Positions 15,229-25,232 of a DNA stretch of 64,000 nt are shown here, piece by piece; the first letter of the stretch is position 1, and each line of letters opens with the position of its first letter. A model generated the notes under the pieces. It was not told the DNA's origin. It worked only from the letters and a program-made list of their open reading frames with translations, and did no database searches. The DNA lies in contig NZ_JAIHOM010000006.1 of the NCBI RefSeq assembly GCF_026130165.1, forward strand, positions 1-64,000. Reading direction: 5' to 3'. The position numbers and the translations under genes were made by a program. Origin of the DNA: Spirulina subsalsa FACHB-351. GTDB taxonomy: Bacteria; Cyanobacteriota; Cyanobacteriia; Cyanobacteriales; Spirulinaceae.

Positions 15229-16731
15229 TTAGTCCAGAAAATACTCAGGTGTCCAAGTTCCATGTAGTCCATAAGGAATATGGTGTTTTAAGTGTAATGT
15301 AGCGATCGCACCCTGGGCTAAATCCTGAGCATCCAAGATGACCAGCTTAGACCGATGATGACTTGCATCATACACTAAAACCAACAACCATCCCTCATCT
15401 TCAGCCTCCCCCTCCGGTTTCGGCACAAAGATCGGTTCACCCACATAACCCCGAGGAGCAAAAGAATAACAATCGCTCCGTTTCTCCCATAAATCCATCT
15501 TCACCACAGCCTGTAAAGGCGCATTGCCTCCCGTTGCATGGCCTGCCCCGAGATACACATAGCGCGCATTGCGTCCCACCTTCTCAGGATGAACGACGGG
15601 AAACTCACAACAGCGTTCACCCCAACACTCCCGTTTCACCGTTTGCTGGTCTAAATCCAAGTGAAAACGCCACAGCAGCCCCGGTTCCAAAGCCTCAAAA
15701 TCTACCTCGCGGAAATCCACCTCATTTTTCAGTTTCACATAAGAAGCATAACAAACCGAATCTACCGCTATCTTCCGCTCATCCACCTCAAAGGCATTGG
15801 CATGGTGGAAAATAAACCCAGCCGGACTTTCCAAAATTTGCACCCCTTGAGAGGCATTCACATCCCGAGGAATGACAATAATCCGCGTCGGTTGTTCTGT
15901 TTGTAAGTCCATACATTCTCCGGCTCCCCGTAGTCCCAATAAATAGGGCAAAGGATTAAATTTCACCGGATTTTGAAAGAAAATATAGTAGTGGGGCGTG
16001 AGGGCAAAATCATGAATAAAGGCAAAACCCGGCACAGAATGCACCTGTTGCCGCCGTAATTTCCCCTCTAGACTGAACTCATAAACCCGAATCTGAGTCG
16101 AAGCGCCCACTTCAGTAGAGAAATTAACTAAACAGGGTTCACCCCCATCCCAAATCGAAGCTGGGTCTAGGCGAGGGTGTGCCGCAAAGGCCTGTCCGGG
16201 TTTGAGCATCCCCCCAAGATAATCTAACCCCACCGTCTCCAAATTTTTAGGGTCTAAGCGATGAGGTTCTGCCCCTTCCCACAGGGCGAGTAATTTTCCA
16301 CCCCAATATAAAACATTAGTATTGGCAATATTTTTGAACTGCATATCTAATAAATTCGCCAACCAGCCCCCCGGTTTTTGGGTACCGAAGACCCCCCGAT
16401 AGAGGATTTTCCCGGCCGCTTGTTCTTTCAGAAAGCCCTCGGTACGGACAAAGCGATTCTGAAAATGAACCCGCCCCCCGCGAAAACTGAAGGCACAGAC
16501 CATCCCATCCCCATCAAAGGGATGTTTAATACTTTGTCCGCCAATGTCAAATAAACCCGGACCGTTACGGAAGAATGTCCCCTCTAGTTGAGTCGGGACT
16601 TCTCCCTCTACCTCGTCAATCCAGTAGGCCGATTCTTGCCGGAGGGATTCATAACCCCCTTGCCAGTCTTTGAGGTTGTAGGATAGGTTTGAGCGTTGGG
16701 GGGTGGATACAGTGGGCGATAGGTTAACCAT
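15229..16731 (-). CDS. Carotenoid oxygenase (RPE65/CCD family, apocarotenoid oxygenase-like)
   Basis: A 500-residue iron(II) dioxygenase that cleaves carotenoid or apocarotenoid double bonds. The four iron-ligand histidines of the seven-bladed propeller can be placed: AAHPRLD, FIHDFALT, FHHANAFE and HGTWTPEYFLD at the C-terminus. The N-terminal motif EGTFFRNGPGLFDIGG and FDGDGMVCAFSF are also typical. The length equals that of cyanobacterial ACO (Diox1), which makes retinal from apocarotenals. The exact substrate cannot be told from sequence. It starts near the divergent sdhA promoter region. Confidence 0.93.
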   Translation of the reverse strand: MVNLSPTVSTPQRSNLSYNLKDWQGGYESLRQESAYWIDEVEGEVPTQLEGTFFRNGPGLFDIGGQSIKHPFDGDGMVCAFSFRGGRVHFQNRFVRTEGFLKEQAAGKILYRGVFGTQKPGGWLANLLDMQFKNIANTNVLYWGGKLLALWEGAEPHRLDPKNLETVGLDYLGGMLKPGQAFAAHPRLDPASIWDGGEPCLVNFSTEVGASTQIRVYEFSLEGKLRRQQVHSVPGFAFIHDFALTPHYYIFFQNPVKFNPLPYLLGLRGAGECMDLQTEQPTRIIVIPRDVNASQGVQILESPAGFIFHHANAFEVDERKIAVDSVCYASYVKLKNEVDFREVDFEALEPGLLWRFHLDLDQQTVKRECWGERCCEFPVVHPEKVGRNARYVYLGAGHATGGNAPLQAVVKMDLWEKRSDCYSFAPRGYVGEPIFVPKPEGEAEDEGWLLVLVYDASHHRSKLVILDAQDLAQGAIATLHLKHHIPYGLHGTWTPEYFLD

Positions 16732-16875
16732 AGTCTCGAAAACACCAGTGAGTTGTATAGGGTTATTGCTTTTAAGGTAACAAATTGTTAAGACACTCGG
16801 TTCTCTGACAAGGTGATCTCAGCCCAAGGCGATCGCCGCCATTTTTGAGTGGCGGCGAGGGTGCTGCGACCATAA

Positions 16876-16902
16876 CAGGTTCGTAGTTGCGCTTTAGCGC
16901 CA
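16876..16902 (-). repeat. GCGCAACTACGAACC-type dispersed element (inverted copy)
   Basis: The complement reads TGGCGCTAAAGCGCAACTACGAACCTG, matching the copies at 34122 and 63640 over the GCGCAACTACGAACCTG core. It lies in the 296-bp gap between the carotenoid oxygenase and sdhA starts; the rest of this gap shows no other recognisable feature. Confidence 0.7.
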
Positions 16903-17027
16903 AATACAGGTTCTCTGTGATTTGGTGGGATGAGGATGTCAAAAACCTAAAGAATTTAACAAACTTCTGCCTTCTGTTTCCAGACATCCGTCACGATAGA
17001 AAACAGAACGCTTATATAAATTTGACC

Positions 17028-18755
17028 ATGTTAGAACATGATGTAATTATTGTAGGTGGTGGTTTAGCGGGCTGTCGCGCTGCCCTAGAAATTAAAAAAA
17101 TTAACCCCAGCTTAAATGTGGGTTTAGTGGCAAAAACCCATCCTATCCGCTCCCACTCCGTCGCAGCCCAGGGGGGGATTGCGGCAACGTTGAAGAATGT
17201 GGATCCCGAGGATAGTTGGGAAGCCCATGCTTTTGATACAGTGAAGGGATCCGATTATCTGGCCGATCAGGATGCGGTGGAGATTCTGACCAAGGAAGCG
17301 CCCGATGTAATTATTGATTTAGAACACATGGGGGTACTTTTTTCCCGCTTACCCGATGGTCATATTGCCCAGCGCGCCTTTGGGGGCCATTCCCACAAAC
17401 GGACCTGTTACGCGGCCGATAAGACGGGTCACGCCATTTTACATGAGTTGGTCAGCAATCTCCGCCGTTATGGGGTACAGATTTATGATGAGTGGTATGT
17501 GATGCGCCTGATTTTGGAGGAGGATGAGGCGAAAGGGGTGGTGATGTTCCATATTCTGGACGGTCATCTAGAGGTGGTGCGGGCGAAGGTGGTGATGTTT
17601 GCGACAGGGGGCTATGGTCGGGTATTTAACACTACCTCTAATGATTTTGCCTCCACAGGAGACGGTCTAGCCATGTGTGCAATGGCGGGATTGCCTCTGG
17701 AAGATATGGAGTTTGTGCAGTTTCACCCGACGGGGTTGTATCCGGTGGGGGTGTTGATTTCTGAGGCGGTACGGGGGGAGGGGGCTTATTTACGCAACAG
17801 TGAAGGCGATCGCTTTATGGCCAATTATGCGCCCAACCAAATGGAGTTAGCCCCTCGGGATATTACCTCCCGGGCCATTACCCTAGAAATTCGTGCCGGG
17901 CGAGGAATCCATCCCGATGGCAGCGCCGGAGGGCCCTTTGTCCATCTCGACTTACGCCACATGGGGGAAGAAAAAATCATGAGTCGGGTTCCCTTCTGTT
18001 GGGAAGAAGCCCATCGTTTAGTCGGAGTCGATGCGGTTCATGAACCCATGCCTGTGCGCCCAACAGCCCACTATTCTATGGGGGGAATTCCAGTCAATAC
18101 GGATGGACAGGTGCGACGCAGTGGCGATCGCCTCGTTGAGGGATTTTTCGCCGCCGGAGAATGTGCCTGTGTGTCCGTCCATGGCGCTAACCGTTTAGGC
18201 AGTAACTCCCTCTTAGAATGTATCGTTTATGGCCGTCGCACCGGACGCTCTATTGCAGAATATGTCCAGACCCGCAAAATGCCCACATTCGACGCGCAAT
18301 TCTACATCACAGAAGCCGAAAAACGCATTCAAGGCCTATTGAACCAAAACGGGACCATGCGCATCGGAGCCCTACGTTCTGCCTTTCAAGACTGTATGAC
18401 CGAACATTGCGGCGTATTCCGCACAGAATCCGTCATGGCACAAGGATTAGAGGCCATTCAAGAACTCCAAGCCCAATATCCCCAAGTTTATCTAGATGAC
18501 AAAGGAACTCACTGGAATACAGAGTTAATTGAGGCCTTAGAATTAGGTCATTTAATGGTCGTCGGGGAAATGATTTTAACCTCCGCCTTGCACCGGAAAG
18601 AAAGCCGGGGAGCGCACTCCCGGGAGGATTATCCTCAACGCCATGATGGGGAATTTCTCAAACACACTTTAAGTTATTATTCCGCCGCCGGAATTGATTT
18701 GGAATATATGCCCGTAGTAGTGAATCGTTTTGAACCCAAGGAACGAAAATATTAG
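17028..18755 (+). CDS. sdhA: Succinate dehydrogenase/fumarate reductase flavoprotein subunit
   Basis: Catalyses succinate to fumarate with covalently bound FAD. I chose ATG 17028 (MLEHDVIIVGGGLAGCRAAL), which gives 575 residues; upstream in-frame codons lack similarity. Visible are the FAD Rossmann motif, the flavinylation region (RSHSVAAQGGIAA), FGGHSHKRTCYAADKTGHAILHEL, the active-site RDITSRAI and HYSMGGIPVN, and GANRLGSNSLLECIVYGRRTGRSIAEY. In cyanobacteria sdhA is typically separate from sdhB and no SdhC/D is recognised, as here. It feeds electrons to the thylakoid plastoquinone pool in the dark. Confidence 0.95.
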   Translation: MLEHDVIIVGGGLAGCRAALEIKKINPSLNVGLVAKTHPIRSHSVAAQGGIAATLKNVDPEDSWEAHAFDTVKGSDYLADQDAVEILTKEAPDVIIDLEHMGVLFSRLPDGHIAQRAFGGHSHKRTCYAADKTGHAILHELVSNLRRYGVQIYDEWYVMRLILEEDEAKGVVMFHILDGHLEVVRAKVVMFATGGYGRVFNTTSNDFASTGDGLAMCAMAGLPLEDMEFVQFHPTGLYPVGVLISEAVRGEGAYLRNSEGDRFMANYAPNQMELAPRDITSRAITLEIRAGRGIHPDGSAGGPFVHLDLRHMGEEKIMSRVPFCWEEAHRLVGVDAVHEPMPVRPTAHYSMGGIPVNTDGQVRRSGDRLVEGFFAAGECACVSVHGANRLGSNSLLECIVYGRRTGRSIAEYVQTRKMPTFDAQFYITEAEKRIQGLLNQNGTMRIGALRSAFQDCMTEHCGVFRTESVMAQGLEAIQELQAQYPQVYLDDKGTHWNTELIEALELGHLMVVGEMILTSALHRKESRGAHSREDYPQRHDGEFLKHTLSYYSAAGIDLEYMPVVVNRFEPKERKY

Positions 18756-19059
18756 CACCCCCCTATTTCAGGTCGGCTTCATTAGTCTGCATAACCCCAC
18801 TCTCCGATAACAGTCATCAATTCATCCCACGCTGCCCTATCGGGTCAGACGTGGGGCTTCTTGTGGAAGACGCTAAAACCGGATCGTTTCAACCCGAAAT
18901 TGCTATAGTGAACAGTTAAGACTGAACTAAATTTCATTCAGTTTAATCCATGACCCTATAACCCTCTGATTTCTTACTCCCACTCCAGTAAAGATGCAAC
19001 GCATTGAAATACGAGCTAGTCCCTTGATTTAAAGTCAATCAGGAAATAAATTTCTTCTG
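18756..19059. other. 304-bp gap with an IS200/IS605-end-like hairpin
   Basis: The only clear structure is at 18826-18855: CCCACG...CGTGGG, with inner CTGCCC/GGGTCAG pairing and a TATC loop, flanked by CAATTCATCC and GCTTCTTG. This matches the pattern of IS200/IS605 subterminal hairpins and could also act as the sdhA terminator. No gene is seen in the remainder. Confidence 0.45.
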
Positions 19060-19089
19060 TTGTACTCCTCAAAAATTCAGGATTACAGG

Positions 19090-21249
19090 ATGTCCAATCA
19101 ACCAGATAAAAACGCCCAAGCCCTTCGCATGAGTGAAAACAGACTCCGTTTAGTTACTAATGCTTTACCTGTTTGTATTTCCTACATCGATCGAGAGTTG
19201 CGCTATCAATTTGCCAACCAAACCTATCAAAAATGGTTTGGACGCTCTCCCGATGAAATTGTTAATCAATACCTCTGGGATGTTATTGGTCAAGCTGCCT
19301 ATGAAAGGGTGAAATCTAAGATTGAGCGAGTGTTTCGCGGGGAAACGGTGGAATATGAAGCAGAGATGGTTTATTCTCCTCATCATGTTCGTTATGTTTC
19401 CGCTACCCTAGTCCCTGACCTAGCAGAAGATGGTCAAATCTTAGGGTATTATGCCCTAATTGAAGACCGCTCCAATCAACGCAAAACCGAAGCCGAATTA
19501 AAAGACCTCGCCCAACGAATGTTAACGGTTATTGAAACGGTGGGGGAAGGTATTACCCTCAGTAATTTAGGCGGAGAATTTATGATTCTCAATTCTAAAT
19601 TAGAGCAAATTACAGGCTATAGTCGCGAAGAGGTGAGAAGTTTTGAGGATTTTTTAATTTATCTTTATCCTGATTTGCAAGAACGGCAACGAGTCGCCCA
19701 AGAAATTCAAGATGTTTTACGGGTTGGGGTGCGAGAAAATATTGAAACCCAAATTATTACTAAATCCGGTAAACGAAAAACTTTATTAGTCTCTACATCT
19801 CGCCTAGAAATTAATAATGAACCTTGGCTATTAAGTGCTTATCGAGATATTACAGAACGTCAAGTTATTGAATTACAATTACGGGATAGCGAAGCACGAT
19901 TGCAAACAATTGTCAACAATACCTTTGATGGGATTTTAATTTTGGATGGTCAGGGAATTGTCCGTTTTGCTAATCCGGCTGTTACCCGTTTATTTAATAA
20001 ATCGATTGAACAAATTATGGGGAGTGAATTAGGTCGTCCCATTGTAGTGGGAGGGTCGGCAGAAATTGAGCTACATTCTCCGGGTCAAGAGGTCAAATAT
20101 GCAGAAATGACTGTGGCAGAAGCGCAATGGGAAGGGGAAAATGTTTACATTGTTTCCTTACGAGATATTAGTGAACGGAAACAGGCTGAACGGGCTTTAC
20201 GCGAGAGTGAGGAACGGTTTCGCCGGGCTTTTCGTGACTCTGCTATTGGGATGGCTTTGGTGACAATTGAGGGGGAATTTTTGCGGGTGAATCGTTCTTT
20301 ATGTGAGATTTTAGGCTATAGTGAGGCAGAGTTTAACCACTTAACATTACAGGGGATTACTCACCCTGAAGATTGGTCGATGAGTGAGCGCTATCAACAG
20401 CAAGTTATCCGGGGAGAAATTCGCTATTTTCAACAAGAAAAGCGGTATTTTAATCGGCAAGGTCAAGCGGTTTGGGTGTTGGTTTCTGCCTCTTTAGTTC
20501 GGGATAGTGAAGGTGAGCCTTTGTATCTCATTGCCCAAGTGCAAGATATTAGTGAACAACGGGCAATCGACCAGATGAAACATGAATTTATTTCCATTGT
20601 TAGTCACGAGTTACGCACTCCTTTGACGGCCATTGAGGGGGCTTTAGGTTTATTAGCAACGGGTATTTATAATAATAAACCGGAGAAAGCGCAACGAATG
20701 CTAGAAATTGCCCGGACTGATTGCGATCGCCTTGTGCGCTTGGTCAATGATATCTTGAGCTTGGAACGCTTGGACTCTGGGCAGTTTCAGTTAGAGATGG
20801 CCCCCTGTTCCGTGACCCACTTAATGGAACAGTCCGTGGAAGTGATGCAGGCGATCGCCAATACCGTCCCTATTACCCTCACAACTCGACCCATTGAAGC
20901 CCAAGTCTGGGCCGCGGCTGACTCCATTTTACAAACCCTCACCAACCTCCTCAACAATGCCATCAAATTCTCCCCTCCCCATACCACTGTCACCGTCTCA
21001 GCCCAAGATTATGGGGCCAGCATCTGTTTTTGTGTCCAAGATCAAGGTCGCGGCATCCCCCCCGACAAACTACACAGCATTTTCCGGCGTTTCCAACAAG
21101 TAGATGTGTCCGATGCCCGTCAGAAAGGAGGTACAGGACTAGGACTCGCCATCTGTCAGAAAATTATTGAACAACACGGCGGACGAATTTGGGCAGAAAG
21201 TCAATTAGGACAAGGGACTTGTTTTTATTTCACCCTGCCTAAAGCTTAA
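19090..21249 (+). CDS. Multi-PAS sensor histidine kinase
   Basis: About 719 residues from ATG 19090; an upstream TTG at 19060 would add ten. There are four PAS modules: ~10-130 (NRLRLVTNALPVCISYID), ~140-265 (AEGITLSNLGGEFMILN-type core), ~275-365 and ~370-495, the last ending in a PAC segment. Then follow HisKA with the phosphorylated His in SIVSHELRTPLTAIEG, and HATPase with N box LTNLLNNAIKFSP, G1 DQGRGIP and G2 GTGLGLAI. It has no transmembrane segment, so it is cytoplasmic. No response regulator adjoins it; it is an orphan kinase whose signal is unknown. Confidence 0.93.
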   Translation: MSNQPDKNAQALRMSENRLRLVTNALPVCISYIDRELRYQFANQTYQKWFGRSPDEIVNQYLWDVIGQAAYERVKSKIERVFRGETVEYEAEMVYSPHHVRYVSATLVPDLAEDGQILGYYALIEDRSNQRKTEAELKDLAQRMLTVIETVGEGITLSNLGGEFMILNSKLEQITGYSREEVRSFEDFLIYLYPDLQERQRVAQEIQDVLRVGVRENIETQIITKSGKRKTLLVSTSRLEINNEPWLLSAYRDITERQVIELQLRDSEARLQTIVNNTFDGILILDGQGIVRFANPAVTRLFNKSIEQIMGSELGRPIVVGGSAEIELHSPGQEVKYAEMTVAEAQWEGENVYIVSLRDISERKQAERALRESEERFRRAFRDSAIGMALVTIEGEFLRVNRSLCEILGYSEAEFNHLTLQGITHPEDWSMSERYQQQVIRGEIRYFQQEKRYFNRQGQAVWVLVSASLVRDSEGEPLYLIAQVQDISEQRAIDQMKHEFISIVSHELRTPLTAIEGALGLLATGIYNNKPEKAQRMLEIARTDCDRLVRLVNDILSLERLDSGQFQLEMAPCSVTHLMEQSVEVMQAIANTVPITLTTRPIEAQVWAAADSILQTLTNLLNNAIKFSPPHTTVTVSAQDYGASICFCVQDQGRGIPPDKLHSIFRRFQQVDVSDARQKGGTGLGLAICQKIIEQHGGRIWAESQLGQGTCFYFTLPKA

Positions 21250-21383
21250 CTTTTACTCTTTATTTTTGCCAATGTCAACCGCAAAAAATAACAAAATAAA
21301 GCCTTTATTTTACTCTAACTAATGAGGATTTTTTATTATTTTGTGATACCATAAAAAATACAATACATTGAAAAGTTTTTGCC

Positions 21384-22199
21384 ATGATTGACCCCAATTT
21401 AATTGATAAAATACCTGAAGAACTTGCTGAAGTTAAACCTTTTTTAAAAAGTAACTTATTGCCTTATATCGCAATAACGTGCCAAGATCAAGGTTGGATT
21501 AGAAATGCTTCTGACCCAGATTTATTGCCACCTTGGGAGACAAAATTAGGAGGATATCCTTACTTACCCAAAGATATGGACTACCCTAAAGATGCAGAAA
21601 CCGATCGGTTTTTAATGTTTTTAGGTCAGATTGATTGTGCTGACGTGCCGGAGTTACCGGGCTTTAACTTGCCGAAACAGGGACTTTTGCAATTTTACAC
21701 AGGATACGTCGTCCCGATGGGAGAGTGGGAGTCAACACAACATTATATTCGCTACTTTCCAGAGTTTTCTAAAGATGAAGGAGATTTAATCACCGATTTT
21801 AGTTTTTTGGAAGAAGAACGGAGTTATAATCACTGGTATGACCATGTTTATCGCTTAAGTTTCTCGCTAGAGTCTGATGTTTTCTTAGACTACCGTAGCG
21901 GTTTTTCAGTGTTTCATCCCTTAGACGAACCCGAACATCTACCGATCTGGGAAGAATTTTATTATGAGTGGTTTTATGAACAAGACGAGTATATGGCACT
22001 CAAAGGGAATGGGAAATTAGGGGGATATCCTGAAGTTCATTCCTACGTTCCGGAGACACTAGACAAGGCAGAGGGTCAGCTTTTGTTAGAGTTAGATCAT
22101 CCCGATGATGATGGGGTTTATTTCTACTTTTTTATTGACCCAGAAAAACTAAGTCAGGCTGATTTTAGTCAGGTTAGTTCTTATCTTGTAGCCGTTTGA
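21384..22199 (+). CDS. DUF1963 (YwqG-like) protein, copy 1
   Basis: A 271-residue acidic protein of the DUF1963/YwqG family. Characteristic segments are LPPWETKLGGYPYLPKDMDYP, DRFLMFLGQIDCADVPELPGFNLPKQGLLQFY and KLGGYPEVHSYVPETLDKAEGQLLLELDHPDDDGVYFYFFIDPEKL. The family's function is unknown. It is followed 40 bp later by a close paralogue; the two are co-directional and probably co-transcribed. Confidence 0.85.
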   Translation: MIDPNLIDKIPEELAEVKPFLKSNLLPYIAITCQDQGWIRNASDPDLLPPWETKLGGYPYLPKDMDYPKDAETDRFLMFLGQIDCADVPELPGFNLPKQGLLQFYTGYVVPMGEWESTQHYIRYFPEFSKDEGDLITDFSFLEEERSYNHWYDHVYRLSFSLESDVFLDYRSGFSVFHPLDEPEHLPIWEEFYYEWFYEQDEYMALKGNGKLGGYPEVHSYVPETLDKAEGQLLLELDHPDDDGVYFYFFIDPEKLSQADFSQVSSYLVAV

Positions 22200-22239
22200 T
22201 GGGTTCTTCCTTAATACAATTTGTGAGAAACTTGTTGCA

Positions 22240-23058
22240 ATGATTGATCCTAACTTAATTGCCAAAATACCTCAAGAATTTGCCCAAGTCAAACCTTTCT
22301 TAGAACAGAACTTACTCCCTTATATTGCCATAACCTGTGAAGAACAAGGATCCCTTGATAGTGCTTGTGACCCAGATTTATTGCTACCTTGGGAGACAAA
22401 ATTAGGGGGATATCCTTATTTACCCAAAGGAATGGACTACCCCAAAGATGAAGAAACCGATCGATTTTTAATGTTTTTAGGTCAGATTGATTGTGCTGAT
22501 GTGCCGGAATTGCCGGGCTTTAACTTGCCGAAACAGGGACTGTTGCAATTCTACACAGGATACATTCCCACTATGGGGGAATGGAGATCCACACAACACT
22601 ATATTCGTTACTTTCCAGAAGTTTCTAAAGACGAAGGGGACTTGATTACTGATTTTAGCTTTCTAGAAGAAGAACGGAGTTATAATGAGTGGTACTATGA
22701 TGTTTATCGTTTAAGGTTTTCTCTAGAAAATGACGTTTTCTTTGATTATCGAAGTTCTGCATTTAAGGTCTTTCATCCTTTAGATACACCCGAGGAGTTA
22801 AAATCGGTATGGGAAGAATTTTACTATGACTGGTTTTATGAACAAAAAGAACATATGACACTCAAAGGGAATGGGAAGTTAGGGGGATATCCTGAAGTTC
22901 ACTCCTATGTGCCGGAGACACTAGAATCAGCCGAAGGTCAGCTTTTATTGGAGTTAGAGCATCCCTATGATGGAGTGTATTTCTACTTTTTTATTGACCC
23001 GCAAAAATTAACTCAGGCAGATTTTAGTGAGGTAAGTTCTTATGTCGTAGCGGGTTGA
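22240..23058 (+). CDS. DUF1963 (YwqG-like) protein, copy 2
   Basis: A 272-residue tandem paralogue of the preceding gene, with most residues identical along its whole length (for example LFLGQIDCADVPELPGFNLP is shared exactly). Differences concentrate near residues 25-35, 105-115 and 155-185. It converges on the ABC exporter gene, with 53 bp between stops. Confidence 0.85.
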   Translation: MIDPNLIAKIPQEFAQVKPFLEQNLLPYIAITCEEQGSLDSACDPDLLLPWETKLGGYPYLPKGMDYPKDEETDRFLMFLGQIDCADVPELPGFNLPKQGLLQFYTGYIPTMGEWRSTQHYIRYFPEVSKDEGDLITDFSFLEEERSYNEWYYDVYRLRFSLENDVFFDYRSSAFKVFHPLDTPEELKSVWEEFYYDWFYEQKEHMTLKGNGKLGGYPEVHSYVPETLESAEGQLLLELEHPYDGVYFYFFIDPQKLTQADFSEVSSYVVAG

Positions 23059-23111
23059 ACAGTTTATATAATAGAGCCTTATTCCCCTTCTTGAGCCGAG
23101 GAAATCTATAC

Positions 23112-25166
23112 TTAATCTATAGATTTTGCACCATGTTCCTCAAAATAAGAGAGGGTTTTGAGCAATCCAAGGGCGGCAGCATAGGATTCTTCGATCAGTT
23201 CTTGTTTTTCTTCTGGGGTATCTACGAGGTCATCGGTGGCTAATTGCAGGGTGCCTAACATTGCATTAAGACTGGTGCGAACTTCGTAGGAAAGACGGGT
23301 GCGCAGTTCGTGGGAAGCGCGGATAGAAGCGCGAATTAAAGCGGCATTGGTGGGGAGAACGACTTTTTTAGATTTTTTCTTGCCAAACTGCATGGCGTGA
23401 AGATTGGCATATTGTCCATTGAGGGCTAACAGTTCTTCGTGATCGCCAAATTCTATAATGCGACCTTTTTCCATCACGGCAATTTTATAGGCTTGTTGGA
23501 CGGTGGAGAGACGGTGGGCAATCACAAGGGTGGTGCGATCGCGGCATAATTCATCAATGGCCTCCTGCACTAGCCGTTCCGAGACGGTATCTAGGGCGCT
23601 AGTGGCTTCATCTAAAATCAGAATATCGGGATCTCGTAACAGGGCCCGAGCAATGGCAATCCGTTGTCTTTGGCCTCCCGAAAGCATTACCCCGCGATCG
23701 CCAATATCCGTATCAAAGCCATTAGAGAGTTCCATAATAAAATCATAGGCGTTGGCTCGTTTAGCCGCCATGATGATTTCCTCTGGGGTCGCATCTTCTT
23801 TACCATAGGAGATATTATAGGCAATGGTGTTATTAAACAAAAACGTATCCTGACTCACCACCCCCATCGCCCGTCTCAGGTCATACATATTAAAATCTTT
23901 CAGATCAATACCATCCAAAGTAATCCGCCCTTCAATCGGGTCATAATATCGTGGTACCAAATCCACTAAAGTCGATTTTCCGGCTCCAGAAGATCCCACT
24001 AAAGCCACCGTTTTCCCCTTCGGTACCCATAAGTTAATGTCATCTAGCACCTTGTCCTGACTGCCGGGATAGGCAAAACTCACATTCTCAAAGCGAATCC
24101 CCTCTTGAATCCGATGGTAGGGCTGTTGACCATTGCTCATAATGGGCTTGTTCTTACGACTCAAGAACTGGGCAACAATTTCAGCACTGGGCGCAGCATT
24201 GGCGAAACGACTGCGATTATTATTTAACTGACCCACAACAGGAATCAGACGGAACAACGTCACCAGATAAATTAATAAAATCGTAGATAGAGATTCTAGT
24301 TGTTCGGCAAAAATATAGCGACCTAATACAACAATCGCCAAGATAGTCATAATCCCGAGGCATTCATTTAGAGGCGAAATAGCGGCAAAGGTGGCATTAG
24401 ATTTTAGTTCTGCTTCTTCTCGTTCTCGGATAAACTGCTTGATGATTTTATATTCCGCTTCCTCAGTGCTAACGGTTTTAATTAACCGAATACCAGACAA
24501 GATTTCAATGAGTTTCCCGGTATATTGACCTGATTTATCTGATAAAATTTTTCCGTATTTTTTAGCACTCATAATCAAATACTGATTACTGAGAGCGACT
24601 AAACCCAATAAAACAGTGGAGATCAGAGTTAATTGCCAAGACAAGGAAACTAAAATAGCTGTAAACACTAATATTGTAATGGCTACTGTTAAGATTTCAA
24701 TAGCAATTTTAATTGAGCTAATCGCTCGACCAACCTCTTGATTAATACAGTTTACAATGTCCCCTAATTTTGTTTTACTAAAGAAGTCTAAATCAATTTC
24801 TAGTAAAAGCTGAATTCCTTGTAGACGCATATTTATGATCAAGGAACGATTCAAATAAGAACCCACAATAGTGGTTAAATAAATGGCAGTATTTTTAAGT
24901 AAAATTGCCAGAAAAACCGTCCCGATCATTGCAATAAATTTAAAATCCCCGGGAAATCTTTCAAAAAATAACATCAGTTGCTGTAGGGGGGCTGGACCCC
25001 GTTGTAATAGCCCGGTTTCTTGTCCGAGGAAACCTAAGAGTAACGGGACAATCAAGGCCGTGCTAATACCGTTAAAAATAGCCCCAGAAAACCCCAAAAC
25101 AACGGTAAGAACCATTAATAATGGGTATTGCAGAGCAAATTGGAGCAACAGTCGATTAGGGGTCAT
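23112..25166 (-). CDS. ABC exporter (fused permease-ATPase) with histidine-kinase-like C-terminal tail
   Basis: About 684 residues from ATG 25166; a TTG at 25220 would add 18. The N-terminal half is a six-helix exporter membrane domain. The ATPase domain has Walker A GSSGAGKSTLVDLVPRYYDP, signature LSGGQRQRIAIARALL, Walker B ILILDEATSALD and the switch AHRLSTV. The last ~75 residues, after the normal end of the domain, resemble a HisKA dimerisation helix: SHELRTRLSYEVRTSLNAML...TLQLATDDL. The exporter part is similar to MsbA/HepA-like lipid or glycan exporters; the substrate is unknown. Confidence 0.88.
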   Translation of the reverse strand: MTPNRLLLQFALQYPLLMVLTVVLGFSGAIFNGISTALIVPLLLGFLGQETGLLQRGPAPLQQLMLFFERFPGDFKFIAMIGTVFLAILLKNTAIYLTTIVGSYLNRSLIINMRLQGIQLLLEIDLDFFSKTKLGDIVNCINQEVGRAISSIKIAIEILTVAITILVFTAILVSLSWQLTLISTVLLGLVALSNQYLIMSAKKYGKILSDKSGQYTGKLIEILSGIRLIKTVSTEEAEYKIIKQFIREREEAELKSNATFAAISPLNECLGIMTILAIVVLGRYIFAEQLESLSTILLIYLVTLFRLIPVVGQLNNNRSRFANAAPSAEIVAQFLSRKNKPIMSNGQQPYHRIQEGIRFENVSFAYPGSQDKVLDDINLWVPKGKTVALVGSSGAGKSTLVDLVPRYYDPIEGRITLDGIDLKDFNMYDLRRAMGVVSQDTFLFNNTIAYNISYGKEDATPEEIIMAAKRANAYDFIMELSNGFDTDIGDRGVMLSGGQRQRIAIARALLRDPDILILDEATSALDTVSERLVQEAIDELCRDRTTLVIAHRLSTVQQAYKIAVMEKGRIIEFGDHEELLALNGQYANLHAMQFGKKKSKKVVLPTNAALIRASIRASHELRTRLSYEVRTSLNAMLGTLQLATDDLVDTPEEKQELIEESYAAALGLLKTLSYFEEHGAKSID

Positions 25167-25232
25167 AAATTTAGTTTGTTCTGAATTATCAATATTAATG
25201 GCTCGGGAGCAATGGCACAAAAGCCACGATTC

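Noticed and set aside
15363-15815. 150-codon plus-strand ORF inside the carotenoid oxygenase gene
   Set aside because: Antisense to a well-conserved enzyme; Pro/His-rich composition is typical of a shadow frame.
16887-17027. N-terminal extension of sdhA
   Set aside because: Residues before MLEHDVIIVGGG have no FAD-domain similarity, and the first part overlaps the dispersed repeat region.
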